From: Zygnema cylindricum
Lineage: Eukaryota > Streptophyta > Zygnematophyceae > Zygnematales > Zygnemataceae
Assembly (NCBI GenBank): GCA_037447655.1
Contig: JBBHKE010001968.1
Location: 37,603 to 101,602, forward strand
Reading direction: 5' to 3'
Length of the DNA stretch: 64,000 nucleotides
The translations under genes and the position numbers were made by a program. A model generated the notes under the pieces. It did not search any database. It saw only the letters and a program-made list of their open reading frames with translations, and was not told the DNA's origin. Shown piece after piece: positions 48,700 through 59,935 of this stretch. Position 1 is the stretch's first letter. Each line of letters begins with the position of its first letter.

Positions 48700-49660
48700 T
48701 CTTCCAAACAAGGACACTCCTCTATATAGTGACCCGGTTTCATTCAAGCGAAGCAAACCCCTTTTTCCAAAGCTCCCCTTTCATTTCCTCTCCCTCTCTT
48801 TCCACTGAAGTTTCGATAAGGTTTACCTTTGTCTTTCTTCCCCTCATCAAGCTTCCGCTCGTCACCGCCGTTCCTCACATCACGCTTTCACCAGTCACCA
48901 CCAGCTGTAAATGCAGTCACCCTTTCACTTCCCCTACGAAGCTCGAAAGTGCTTTCCCTCACAAGAATTATTCCCATGGTAATGCTCCAAGTCCATGAGG
49001 AGACATCCATTCCCTGCATACGGTAAATGATGTCTTCGTACTCATCTGGGAGTTTCATTATCAGTGTATTAATATTTCTCACCTCAGATTCCACATATCC
49101 AGCACTAGCAACCTCAACATATAACGCAGCAACATCATTGCAAAACTCTATCATACTACCGTCTTTATAAACATAGGCCTATATTTCTTGTTTTACTAAC
49201 TGCTGCCTCTGTATAGTCTCACTCTTATAAATTTGAATTAGTGTTTCCATGATTTCCGAAGACTTAGTTAGACTTAAAAGAGTGATAGCTATGGACTTAG
49301 ACACATATCTAAGTATGAGATGTTTTGCTATACTTTATTTTTATTCCCATATTTTTCAGTCATTTTCTTCAGTTTTAATCCCTACAGGTGGTACCATAGC
49401 TGAGAGCCTAGCTCCCCTCACCATAGGTGTCCCTTTATCCTTCTCCCTTATTTCCCCATCCACGAAAAGGTTTTTCCCTTCACCTTCCGTCGCATTTGAA
49501 CTCCGGTTGATATTCACGGCAACCTCAGATGATTCTCCATAGTAAGCTCCTCCAAAGCCACGTGGCCAACATCTCACTTGTCCCAAAAAAATTCCCCATA
49601 AGTGCTTCTCGAAAAGCAAACCCTCCATCGTAAACTCCTAATAAGTGAAGTCTGTTCCAT
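48700..49660 (-). pseudogene. Copia gag remnant with zinc knuckle
   Basis: Frames in series on the minus strand: 49628-49356, then a segment around 49350-49160, then 49154-48888 (MIEFCNDVAALY, INTLIMKLPDEYEDIIY). They follow the UBN2/gag pattern of copia elements, with a CX2CX4HX4C knuckle at the end (MKPGHYIEEC). Several in-frame stops break it. One is a TGA at 48746-48744, exactly where the second knuckle Cys should be. Confidence 0.7.
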
Positions 49661-49695
49661 CGATTATAGGAATCCTAGATGGTGGGCCGATAACC

Positions 49696-50828
49696 TGAAA
49701 TTCTATGAGCTCCATTGCTACACAGAATTCGCAGATCAAAAGAAGCTAATCTAGATAGTGTCGACTCCAAGTTTATACAAACCGAGATGATTGACCCCTT
49801 GACAATCAAAACCCCATTACAACTTCACCCTTGAGAAATAAGACTTTTTGTGTGCTCAGTTCAGAATGCAAAGTTAAAATATGAGATTTGGACACATTCA
49901 CCCACTTTGACTTTCCCTTAGAAATGCAGCCACCCACGCATGCAAAAAACTCTAACCAACTACACACCCGTGTAGCCTAGACTCCCCTAAGTCAGCATCA
50001 AAAAGAATCACTCAAATTGGTCAACTGAATTGATAGTTATGGTTGGCCAAAGTTTGCCATTTATACAAGATGTTCTTTGGGAGAGGCGGATACCTATCCA
50101 AAATATTTTAAGTCCTAACCCCCTCTCTAAACCCCCTAGTACTGAGGTAGTGATCAATCACAAGACTGTACCGTACAATAAAGTACAGATGCCGGAGTAC
50201 TTTCTGTACGGAAAGTGTACGACGTCGCCATAATGCAACATTTGTCACATCCGGATTTGTTGTCTTCTGTTTCGGAGATTCTTCAAACCCGTACGATGTT
50301 GCCACGTGTCATCCGGAGTGGCGGAGTCCGCAAACCACCAAATTGTCCTTTCCGCGATGTTGGAGCTAATCACGGCCATCCGATTGATTTCGGTATTTAA
50401 TACGGACCGTCGAAACAAATGTCCGTACTATTTGTTTCGTCCGGTACTAATAGTACAATTGTTTCTATGCCCTATAAATCGTAATCTAGTTAAATGGATA
50501 AACCTATGTGTACATGTTTAAATACATATCAAACCCAACATATCTTAGCACTAGTCTTAGACTAAACGGACAAAGCTACCGGCTACGGTTGACTTGACGG
50601 ACGGCAAGTACCAGGATCAATTCCTGGGTCCGTCAAGTACCTTTTGGTAAATCTACCTAGTTCAACCCCTGTCTTCTCTAGTGAGCTTTAGGCAGCCATG
50701 GCTCTAGCTCCTTATCCAGCCTTCAGTGACTACGACAAGTGTGGGGGCTTGGAGAGGGGAGTTAGAGGCAGATTGCCTCTGCTCTTTTCTATCCTAATAC
50801 AGACCTAGAAAATACTCAAATATCAACA
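49696..50828 (-). repeat. 5' LTR of the 46.8-50.8 kb copia element
   Basis: 1133 bp, closely similar to 46764-47902. The adjoining interior starts GGTTATCGGCCCACC on the minus strand, where a primer-binding site would be; the match to a specific tRNA was not established. Confidence 0.85.
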
Positions 50829-51486
50829 GATTTGTCCCTAAGTTTGAGGAATCCTTTCCCATAGATCCCTTTGGTTAGAAAAGGGCTTGTGGCAATTGAA
50901 CTAGTTTTGACCTTAGTCTTCGTAAAACATTTGACGATTGATTGTGAGTCTTTGAGGAGAGAAGTTAGCAAAGAAAGATAAGGGGGGGAAGAGAACACTA
51001 AAGACGTTGAGTCCCAACTTCGATATGAGATGTAGTTCAAAAGTTAGAAAAGCAGTGAGAAATATACAAGCACGAAAGATCGGAAACGGAAAGGAAAAAT
51101 GGAAGGTACAAGATGAGAATTTAGGTGTCGACAAAGAGACAAAAAAAAATGATGAATAGGGTCAGTAAAAACATGTTAGTCAATGGCTTAAACAATGTCG
51201 TGTGGTAAAAATGGATCAAAGAGAAATTGGTTTATAAACAATTGTAGAGGTTAGTCTGCGGAGTTGATGTAAACCTAAAGATTTTAAAGCTAGAAAGGTT
51301 TCGTTGCAAAATGACATTGCCGATAGAATATAATTAATGTAAAGTTGTTGCTTATTTTTTATCATTTTTTAAGTCACATTACCACTAATGAGTGTTACAA
51401 GGTTTTTAAAACGAGTTTGAGAAAATAGTATGTGAGAAAAGCCAACATGTGATTTAAGAGTTTATCCAATTGAAGTTCAAAGATAA
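50829..51486. repeat. Host flank duplicated at 55794-56453
   Basis: It begins with the right target-duplication copy GATTT. The whole stretch to AAAGATAATG is repeated at 55794-56453 and appears identical by eye; the minus-strand open frames in the two copies translate identically. No gene function recognised. Confidence 0.85.
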
Positions 51487-51915
51487 TGGCTTCCGATTTG
51501 ACAGGTGTCACCTTGTAGACCTTGTCGTACAATGGTCGTACAATAAGTACATCGCCCATTGTACCTTCTTGTACTATATAGTGTTCCTATTGGACTAGGG
51601 TTTAGTAGTAGGTATTCGTGAGTAGGCAGACCAAGACTTAGAAATATTTAGGTACCTCTCTCTAAGAGAGCTTGTAACTATAAAAGTCATCTTTGACTAG
51701 CCATTACTTACTGCTCAGAGGAGCAAATTCAGTGATTCTTTTTGCGATTCACTCAGAGGAGTCTTATCCTCATAGGGGTGAGAGTGGTCAGAATATCTGT
51801 GTGCCTGGGCGGCGCTTATTCAACGGGAAATTAGAAGGGGCAAATAATATCATACAGGCTTTACATTGGCTGCTCATTCTGTGGGTCAATGGAGACCACA
51901 GAATTACATATGGTA
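51487..51915 (+). repeat. Partial LTR of the second copia family, inverted
   Basis: Reverse complement of part of the LTR at 57695-58613: shared words include GTACCTTCTTGTACTA, GTGATTCTTTTTGCG and AATGGAGACCACAGAAT. No internal region is attached. Confidence 0.65.
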
Positions 51916-52489
51916 GTACGCGAACCTGGCGTACCTAATTTTTTTCTTTTCGTTTTTGAATCACCCGGCTGAATCCGGCCGGTCCCCGATATTTGGCACC
52001 TGAATCAGTTCCGGATCCGACTCGGCTGGCCGGGTACGGATTCGGATACGATTTCGGGTACCCGATTGTGACCTCTGACGTATAGACAAGGCTGATGGCC
52101 ACAGCATTAAATCCTGTGTGTTGTCAAACGGCCAACGTTGGCGAAACTCATGTAATGCTGAGAGTCCAGCCAGAGCTACAGACTGCAGGATTCGTTGGCG
52201 ACCCATTCACGGTTTTGTCGTTGGCAGGACCTTGTGAAAGAAACGTTTTGTACCACTGATCAGTATACTGTGAATAGCTATTAGTTTTAATAACATTATA
52301 TGGTCAACTCTAAATTACAATCCTTCAACCTAAAATCCTATATCCCGACTTTTATTAAAAACGCTTGGCAAACCATCTGAGTCCATCAAAACAAAAAGGA
52401 TTTTTCTTTACGCTAATAAAAGTAATGATTTAATTAGTGTCAATTACAGTATTTGTACCCAGCTTGAATTGAAAAGCGCGATCGTTTCG
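51916..52489. other. Intergenic, nothing firm
   Basis: 51960-52080 is GC-richer, with GGTACC/CGGGTACC-type words. 52262-52290 has a family-1 MITE-like left end (ACTGTGAATAGCTATTAG). No gene recognised. Confidence 0.4.
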
Positions 52490-52745
52490 CGACAGCTCCT
52501 ACTTCCCGTAGCCATGTACCTCCGGATCTCCTTTATTTCGTCTTTTCCTCCTACACTATGCGACATCTCCTACTTCCCAAAGACATGTACATTCGGATCT
52601 CCTCTATTTTGTCTTTTCTTCTTGCACTACGCGACTTCTTCTACTTCCTGTAGCCATGTACCTCCAGGTCTCCTCTATTTCGTATTTTCCTCCTGCACAA
52701 TGCGACAGCTCCTACTTCCCGTAGCCATGAACCTCCGGATCTGGC
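52490..52745 (+). repeat. 71-bp tandem repeat, 3.6 copies
   Basis: Units begin at 52490, 52561, 52632 and 52703, in perfect 71-bp register, each starting CGACATCTCC or CGACAGCTCC and containing TAGCCATGTACCTCCGG. Units differ at about 10-15% of positions by eye. No spacers, so not a CRISPR array. Confidence 0.9.
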
Positions 52746-53599
52746 TCGCGGCCGCTTCCAACAGACGCATTATAAACCACAGACCCCGGTCAATATTCCC
52801 CTCCCTCCTAACGCTAATCTCCTATATCGAGTTCCAAAATCATGCGTGACAGTACAGCGGCTCCATATCAATCACTCAGTCCATCCATTTATACATTTTC
52901 CCCCCCCCCTCCACCTTCCACCACTGAATCCACTCTTTCCATTTTCCATTTATGTCCATATTTCCCATCCATGGTTTCCTCTTCCACTTTCCTTCCACTC
53001 TTATTCCCATTCCATAAAACTTCTTTACTTATTGACCTGACACCACATTCCTTTCTCCCTCCCCACCTCGATGAGCCTCAGAACCTCGGTTAATGTCCTG
53101 GCCACAACCTCTTTCTCACAATTTTCTCATACACAGGTTGTCGACCTTGTATAACCTTAAGGTCCTTGTCTATCACCTCTCACTTGTCGCTTGACCACCT
53201 CGTTAAACTGACGAGGATTGGAATTCCGTCAGTGGTTGGATGTTTTGGGCTTACGATGGGCTAGCCATTGTACACCCGGATTCATGGTACGTCGGACAAT
53301 AGTACACATGCCTCCACCTCCACTTTGTCCCACATTTCTTGAGCCCAGGACATTTCTCCGCGCACCTTAGCATGTTTTCTCCGGGTCTCAGTCCTTCCCG
53401 GGGAGGGGGCAGTGGGGCTAGAGAAACTATGGCCAGTTGTCGCCGATTCCTTCATGGTGACTAGAAGACCCTCCACGCCGACTATGAGGATCGGGTATCG
53501 AGCACCTCTTTCATACCACGTCGGCCACCTAGGCCATCAGATGTCTCGGCCTCTTATCGTCGAGCAATTTACTTAGGCCGTGTTGGTGAGCTTTCTCGA

Positions 53600-55255
53600 G
53601 CGGTTTAGGCCCTACAACCATTCACCTCTCCCCCAGGATCTTCTTCCACTATTGAGGTCCTACGAGCGCTCCATCCCCCTACACCTTCCCCTTTACCCCC
53701 TTCCATCCACGCCATTGAGCCTTATGAGAGTTTTACTTTAAATTGGGAGGTTTTCATTAAGGCTCTTAGCTCTTCTCCTCATCTTTCAGCGGGGGGCCCC
53801 TCGGACACAGTGTATGAGTTGTTTCGTGATGTTTTGCCCCTTGAATCGGGTGCCCGGGGGCAAAAAGTGTTTTTTCGAGTATGTTCCCTAGTGGGGATGT
53901 TCCCCCTCGGATATGTGATCTTCTCACGGCGTCCCGCCTTGTGGCAGTCGCCAAACCTAATGGTAGGATCCGCCCTATCAACGTGGGAGAGGTTTTATAT
54001 AGGTTTGTGGCTCGTGCGATATGTCTCCAGCTCTATCCAGCTTTCCATGATTATTTTTCTCCTCATCAGTTTGGAGTGGCCACGAGAGGGGGTTGTGAGG
54101 CCGTGGTCCACGGGATTCGGACCTTGTTGGATGTACATCGGGATTCGTTGGTCCTTGAGGTCGATGTTTCCAATGCTTTTAATACGGTGGATCGGAACGT
54201 GATTTTTTTCAGAGCTTATGGCGGCTCCATCTCTGATTGTCCAATTATTCCCCATTGTTAGGGCTTTCTATACTTTGACAAGCAGCCTTTCCTTCTCGGC
54301 CAATGGTGATCTCATTCCTCTCTCCTCTGCTACTGGCACTCGCTAAGGCGACCCTCTCGGCGGACCTTTGTTCGCCCTGGCCCATTATCGGGCCGTTCGT
54401 GCCTCCGTAGCCGCCTTCGCTTTCTGCCTTTTCCCTTCGATCGCAGATGATACGCACATTATTGGGCCCAGAGAACAAGTCGTGTTGGCATATGATTTTT
54501 TCAAGGAACTTTTAGCCGAACTCATCCATTCAGTCTAGCCGTCAAAGTGTGTTATTTAGTCTCCTCAGGATATTCCACTTTCGTTTACTCCACCTCCTAG
54601 TTTTTAAATCCCTTCTCCCTCCGATGGCATTCTTGTGCGTCGTTGCCCCCTTGGTTCGGATACTTTCATGACCTAATTTCTTCATGATACTTTACACACA
54701 GATCTGGGGAAAGTGGAAGATCTTCCTTGCTTTCCCGATCCCCAAATTGCTTTTGCTATGTTAACCTTGTGTTTTCCCCAACGCCCTTCTTACCTTACTC
54801 GTACTTCCCTCCCACTTCAACATTTATCTCCTCCCTCTCGGCTTTTGACAATCGCCTCATAGACGTCCTCCACACTCTTTTAAGTCGTGGGGCATTTGAT
54901 CGCGAGTTTGGGCCATAAGCCCGCGGTCAGGCATTCCTCCCTGTCTCTACTGAGGGGTTGGGTTTATTATCCACTGCTCGTGTTACTCCCGCTGCCTATT
55001 TGGGAAGTTGGTGTCATATTGCCTCTACTCTTGTTTCCCGTTTCTTGGCTGGGGACACCCTCGTTCTAGCTACTGTTACCCCCCTAGTTTCACACGGTGT
55101 GTTCTCCTTCCAACGACCTCAATTGGAGGCGTCACGTTCTCTTCCTCCCCATGCCCTAATGGATGTGCAATTTTTTTCCACCCTTGTTACAAAATCTGTT
55201 GAGCGTGTCCAGGAATCGATTTATGATCTGGTTGTTGCCCGAAGATTTCGTAAAC
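53600..55255 (+). pseudogene. Decayed non-LTR (LINE-type) reverse transcriptase
   Basis: RT motifs appear in order but in more than one frame. 53881-54261 has AVAKPNGRIRPINVGEVLYR, then GCEAVVHGIRTLLDVHRDS and LEVDVSNAFNTVDR (motif A). Near 54340 GTR-stop-GDPLGGPLFAL is motif B with the usual Gln codon turned to TAA (54344-54346). Near 54440 PSIADDTHIIGP is motif C with ADD rather than YADD. Downstream frames continue to SVERVQESIYDLVVARRF, ending near 55250. Stops and frameshifts show it is dead. The right side is cut by the LTR fragment at 55256. Confidence 0.75.
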
Positions 55256-55793
55256 CTGTATGATATTGCCACGTGTCATCCGAAGTGGCAGAGTCTGCAA
55301 ATCGCCAAATTGTCCTTTCCGCGAAGCCAACGCTAACCACGAACGTCCAATTTTTATCGGTATTTAATACGGAACGTCAAAACAAATGTCCGTACTATTT
55401 GTTCGTCCGGTACTAATAGTACAATTGTTTCTATGCCCTATAAATCGTAATCTAGTTAAATGGATAAACCTATGTGTACATGTTTAAATACATATCAAAC
55501 CCAATATACCTTAGCACTAGTCTTAGACTAAATGGACAACGCTACCGGCTACGGTTGACTTGACGGACGGCAAGTACCAGGATCAATATTTGGGTCCGTC
55601 AAGTACCTTTTGGTAAATCTACCTAATTCACCCCCTGTCTTCTCTAGTGAGCTTTAGGCAGCCATGGCTCTAGCTCCTTATCCAGCCTTCAGTGACTACG
55701 ACAAGTGTGGGGGCTTGGAGAGGGGAGTTAGAGGCAGATTGCCTCTGCTCTTTTCTATCCTAATACAGACCTAGAAAATACTCAAATATCAAC
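55256..55793 (-). repeat. LTR fragment of the first copia family (third copy)
   Basis: Corresponds to about 50290-50828. Its left part differs from that LTR at many positions; its right part, from about 55640, appears identical. It joins the dead RT directly on its left. Confidence 0.8.
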
Positions 55794-56453
55794 AGATTTG
55801 TCCCTAAGTTTGAGGAATCCTTTCCCATAGATCCCTTTGGTTAGAAAAGGGCTTGTGGCAATTGAACTAGTTTTGACCTTAGTCTTCGTAAAACATTTGA
55901 CGATTGATTGTGAGTCTTTGAGGAGAGAAGTTAGCAAAGAAAGATAAGGGGGGGAAGAGAACACTAAAGACGTTGAGTCCCAACTTCGATATGAGATGTA
56001 GTTCAAAAGTTAGAAAAGCAGTGAGAAATATACAAGCACGAAAGATCGGAAACGGAAAGGAAAAATGGAAGGTACAAGATGAGAATTTAGGTGTCGACAA
56101 AGAGACAAAAAAAAATGATGAATAGGGTCAGTAAAAACATGTTAGTCAATGGCTTAAACAATGTCGTGTGGTAAAAATGGATCAAAGAGAAATTGGTTTA
56201 TAAACAATTGTAGAGGTTAGTCTGCGGAGTTGATGTAAACCTAAAGATTTTAAAGCTAGAAAGGTTTCGTTGCAAAATGACATTGCCGATAGAATATAAT
56301 TAATGTAAAGTTGTTGCTTATTTTTTATCATTTTTTAAGTCACATTACCACTAATGAGTGTTACAAGGTTTTTAAAACGAGTTTGAGAAAATAGTATGTG
56401 AGAAAAGCCAACATGTGATTTAAGAGTTTATCCAATTGAAGTTCAAAGATAAT
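55794..56453. repeat. Second copy of the 50829-51486 flank
   Basis: Appears identical by eye to 50829-51486 in the opening GATTTGTCCC text and through to AAAGATAATG, where the two diverge. Confidence 0.85.
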
Positions 56454-57694
56454 GAATTCCTCGATGACGCATTGAAGAGGTTTTATATACTCGTGGAGCA
56501 GTTAACAAACATCCGACAAAATTTAGATGAAATATATTAGCTTCAAGCCTTTTGAATGGTTTTCCGAAATACCTTCAAAATTCTTTTAAAATAGTCGAGT
56601 CTTATAAAGAAGCGTTTTACGAACATGTCGTGTTACTTGAAAAGAGTCGCGGAGAGGAGGTTCTAATGGAACTGGGGAGTATAAAGGTAGTTATAGTAGA
56701 GGAGGAAAAGAAAAATCAGTTGGCACTAAATGTCAAAAATTATCAAAATAATCCAGCGGTTACATGCTAAAATTTACAAGAACAAAGACATCATTCAGTA
56801 GACTGTTCTGAATTGTCATACGGAATGCTATTGATGTCAACGTTGGGGCATGTGAATGCTCAACGTTTTGGTCGAGTTGATGAAGGTTTGGATAAAGTTG
56901 TGATAGAGCCGATCACGATCGTGGCCGTGGACGAGGTTGAGGTCGTGGAAATGGTTTTGAAGGAAGTCAAAGAAATTTTACAAAATTTGGTGATAACTCC
57001 GCCGAGCCATCTTAAAATTCATGCATTTCGCTTATGTCAAAGAGGTGAACACCATTAAAAACGAAACTTAAGTGTGGCTCACCATCTGTGTATGCGTGAA
57101 ACATATTTAAAGAAATAGTTACTTTGACGTTTTTCAATAGAGTTAAGGAGGAATGCGACCTCGTGGTTCTGGATAATACCGTCGTATTCATTTGTGTGCC
57201 CTATGGCCATGGTTTCCCATATGGGAAAGAGTTGTCACTTAGATAGAGAGAGCAACAAAAAGATTGAATTAAGGCGTCGAGCGCGTAGTATGAACTGACA
57301 ACTAAACAAAGGATCAAACGTTGAGGAAGAACCACGATCACGGATGAAAAGCATAAAACGAACAATTAATTTCGAGAAAAGAGGTGAATCAAAAATAATG
57401 ACATACCACGCGAGCCGATACCAACGCCGAAGGAATTTTTATCACATAATATAGATATACGGCCTTCTGGATACTATGATTTAGTATTTCTTGAGGATGG
57501 AAGAAACATACAGACAACGGATATTAATATCTCATAGGAAACCACAACCGTTGTCTAGATCTGGTGACCGAGATAAGGAGTTTGGTGCGTGCCAATTGGT
57601 GACGGTGCCAAAGGAAGTTGCCTCGCCAAAAATAAAAAAACCGGACATAAGGGAATTGAATTGGACACAACCAATTGGAAATTACAAAGTTTGT
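56454..57694 (+). pseudogene. Copia gag-like remnant on the plus strand
   Basis: Short frames, such as LEKSRGEEVLMELGS after KYLQNSFKIVESYKEAFYE, around 56480-56780 follow copia gag order (hinge, LP..Y-like stretch, then a decayed His/Cys knuckle region). Several stops are present. From about 56860 to 57690 no domain is clear. Confidence 0.4.
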
Positions 57695-58613
57695 TGAAAC
57701 ACCCAACGGGGCTACTAAAATTCTGTGGTCTCCATTAACCCACAAAATAAGCAGCCTATGGAAAGCCTCTAGGATAATATTTTCCCCTTTCCCTTTCTCA
57801 CTCAATAAGTGCCGCCCAAGCACACAAATATTTTGACCACCCTCACCCCTGTGAGGACAACCATCCCTTGAGTCAAACGCAAAAAGAATCACTAAATTTT
57901 CTCCCTTGAGCAATAAGTTATGGCTGGCCAAAGATGGCCTGTAAATACAAAAGGTCACCTGGAGAGAGGCGCCTCAAATACGCTAAGTCCCTTAATTCCT
58001 ACTCATAACTACCTACTACTCTACCCTAGGCAAAACAAAATAGTGTGTAGTACAAGAAGGTATAGTGGCCGATTGTACTTCTTGTACGGCCATTGTACAA
58101 CATAGCCTTCTGGTTATCACTTGTCAACTTGGGAGCCATCGTTCCTCCTCCCATCTTTCGCGGCGTCCAATGGTGTGTCGCCTCGTGGCAAAGCGCGCCG
58201 CGCTGTCCGAAAGCCGCCAAAGATTCATTCGGGTTTGGCGGGGGCGACGAAGGACGTCCGATCATATATTTTATACGGTTAGATTCGCGTCCGCGAGCGT
58301 CGTTTGACTATAGATGCCGTTTCGTCAATTTTGGTATGTTTAATTCAAAGTGACGTTTCTATAATACTTTAATTTATTACCAAACCATGAACGTGTATCG
58401 TTTCGTTAACGCCCAAGTGGATAAGGCATACGTCTACATAGTACTCCGTAGACCCAGGTTCAAATCTTGCTAAAGGCAACATATTGGTAATCTATCAATC
58501 TGTCTGATTGCCTGCGTGTCTGCCTGTTTCTTTTTGACTATGGCGTGACTCTCTCCCTCTCTTTCCTATAGAGTTTAAATGAAGAATTGAATATTAATTA
58601 ATTTTTTTCAACA
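57695..58613 (-). repeat. 3' LTR of the second copia element
   Basis: About 920 bp. A reverse-oriented partial copy lies at 51487-51915. A tRNA-like segment is embedded near 58404-58470. Confidence 0.7.
58404..58475 (+). repeat. tRNA-like (SINE-type) segment inside the LTR
   Basis: It contains GCCCAAGTGGATAAGGC (A-box-like D-arm) and GGTTCAAATC (B-box) at tRNA spacing, with a GTCTAC/GTAGAC stem between. The acceptor stem does not pair well, so a tRNA-derived fragment is more likely than a working tRNA gene. Confidence 0.35.
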
Positions 58614-58739
58614 CTCCCCTCAATTCCTAGTGATTTTTTAATTAAAGTCCACAATTTTCTCTGCAGAATTTGTACTTAGGAGAAGGCACCGGTTTTGTCT
58701 TCATGTCTGCAATCATCTCTTAATCACTTTTATGAACCA

Positions 58740-59935
58740 GTGAAATTATTTTATTTTTAACCTTCTCTCTGACAAACCTAGTCTTATATCCATATGTTTA
58801 GCTTTGAAATGGTGTTTTGGATTAGCCACAATAGAAATAGCAGCTTGATTATCACAAAGGACATTCTGAGTCCCAGATTTCATGAACCCAAGTTCTTCGA
58901 GTAAAGATTTTACCCACATTAATTCTTTAGTGGCAGCACAGGGAGCCATGTACTCATCCTCCATAGTGGATTGAGCAATTACTTTCTGTTGTTTGCTACT
59001 CTAAGAGCATGCACCAGATCCAATTTGCATTACATATCTAGTTATACATCGTCTCAAAGGCACATCCCCATAACTGGCATCACTCTAAGTGGTGATGTCA
59101 ATGTGCTCCCCTCCCAAATGCAACCATAATTCCCTTGTTCCCACCAAATATCTCATCACTCTTTTGGCTGCTTCCTAGTCTCTTTTCCTGTGTTCATTTA
59201 GACTTCTACTGAGAACACCTACAGCTGCAGCTATGTCCGGACGTGTACAATTCATAAAGTAAATTAAATTGCCTACGATTTGCCGATAAGGAATTCCTTC
59301 CATAAACCTCTTTTCTTCCTCATCCATCTCATCATTCAAAATCAATATCCCTCCTTCTTCACTCCCCTCCGATACTTTCTTTAGATCCATTGGGGTGGTA
59401 CACCCATTTGCTTTCTCCATCTGAAACTTTTCTAGCATGTTACCGATAGCTTGTTTCTGAGTGAGTCTTATAATTCTATTCCCTCTATCTCTCTCCATTT
59501 CAATCCCCAAAATGTATTTTGCTTCGTCGAGATCTTTCATGTCAAACCGACTTCTCAGATCTTGTTTGAGTTTGTTAATCATATCAATAGACTTCCTTAA
59601 GACTAACAAATCATCAACATAAATAGCAATAAATATCACTCAATTTTTATCCTCAAATATGTATATGGAGTGATCTGGACTTATTCTAATGTATCCCAAA
59701 CCTGTCAGAAATTCATTTAGTTTTATGTTCCACTGCCGTGGGGCTTGTTTAAGGCCATAAAGTGATGTTATCAGTTTGCACACCTTGCTTTTTTCTCCAC
59801 TTTCCACGAATCCTTCCGGTTGCCTCATGTAGATTTCTTCTTCTATCTCTCTGTGTAAGAAGGCGGTTTTAATGTCCATCTGATGTATTTCCATATCCTC
59901 TGTTGCGGCTAAACTTAAGAGGATTCTGGCAGATG
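58740..59935 (-). pseudogene. Copia reverse transcriptase / RNase H, broken
   Basis: 59894-59640 shows MEIHQMDIKTAFLHREIEEE, MRQPEGFVE and SLYGLKQAPRQW. 59639-59175 shows IAIYVDDLLVL (catalytic YVDD), KDLDEAKYILGIEM and TRPDIAAAVGVLSR. Around 58964-58746 the RNase H end reads STMEDEYMA, ATKELMWVKSLLEELGF, DNQAAISIVANP. A TGA at 59642-59640 stops the frame just before YVDD, and more stops follow 59175. Confidence 0.85.

Larger units (their letters stand above)
46764..50828 (-). mobile_element. Non-autonomous Ty1/copia LTR retrotransposon, complete with LTRs and target duplication
   Basis: Two LTRs, 46764-47902 and 49696-50828, read TGTTGATATTTG...GAATTTCA on the minus strand. GATTT flanks the element on both sides. 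A polypurine tract (AAAATAAGGGGAG) lies directly before the LTR at 47902, which fixes the minus orientation: the 5' LTR is at 49696-50828. The 1.8-kb interior has only a broken gag and an unrecognised short frame; no protease, integrase or RT was seen, so it would need help from another element. The LTRs differ at scattered bases and by a few indels, so insertion is not very recent. Confidence 0.85.
57695..59935 (-). mobile_element. Truncated Ty1/copia element (second family): LTR plus RT/RNase H
   Basis: On the minus strand the RT/RNase H region (59935 down to about 58740) is followed by a polypurine tract (AATTGAGGGGAG) and an LTR that starts TGTTGAAAA at 58613 and ends near 57695. The element is cut at 59935, losing gag, protease, integrase, the front of RT and the 5' LTR. 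Confidence 0.8.

Noticed and set aside
47289-50521. Repeated 61- and 71-codon plus frames at 47289-47595 and 50215-50521
   Set aside because: They lie within the two copies of the copia LTR, which is non-coding.
52490-52745. CRISPR-like array
   Set aside because: Units are contiguous 71-bp tandem repeats without unique spacers, in a eukaryotic context.
58404-58475. Functional tRNA gene
   Set aside because: A- and B-box-like parts are present but the acceptor stem does not pair and it sits inside an LTR.
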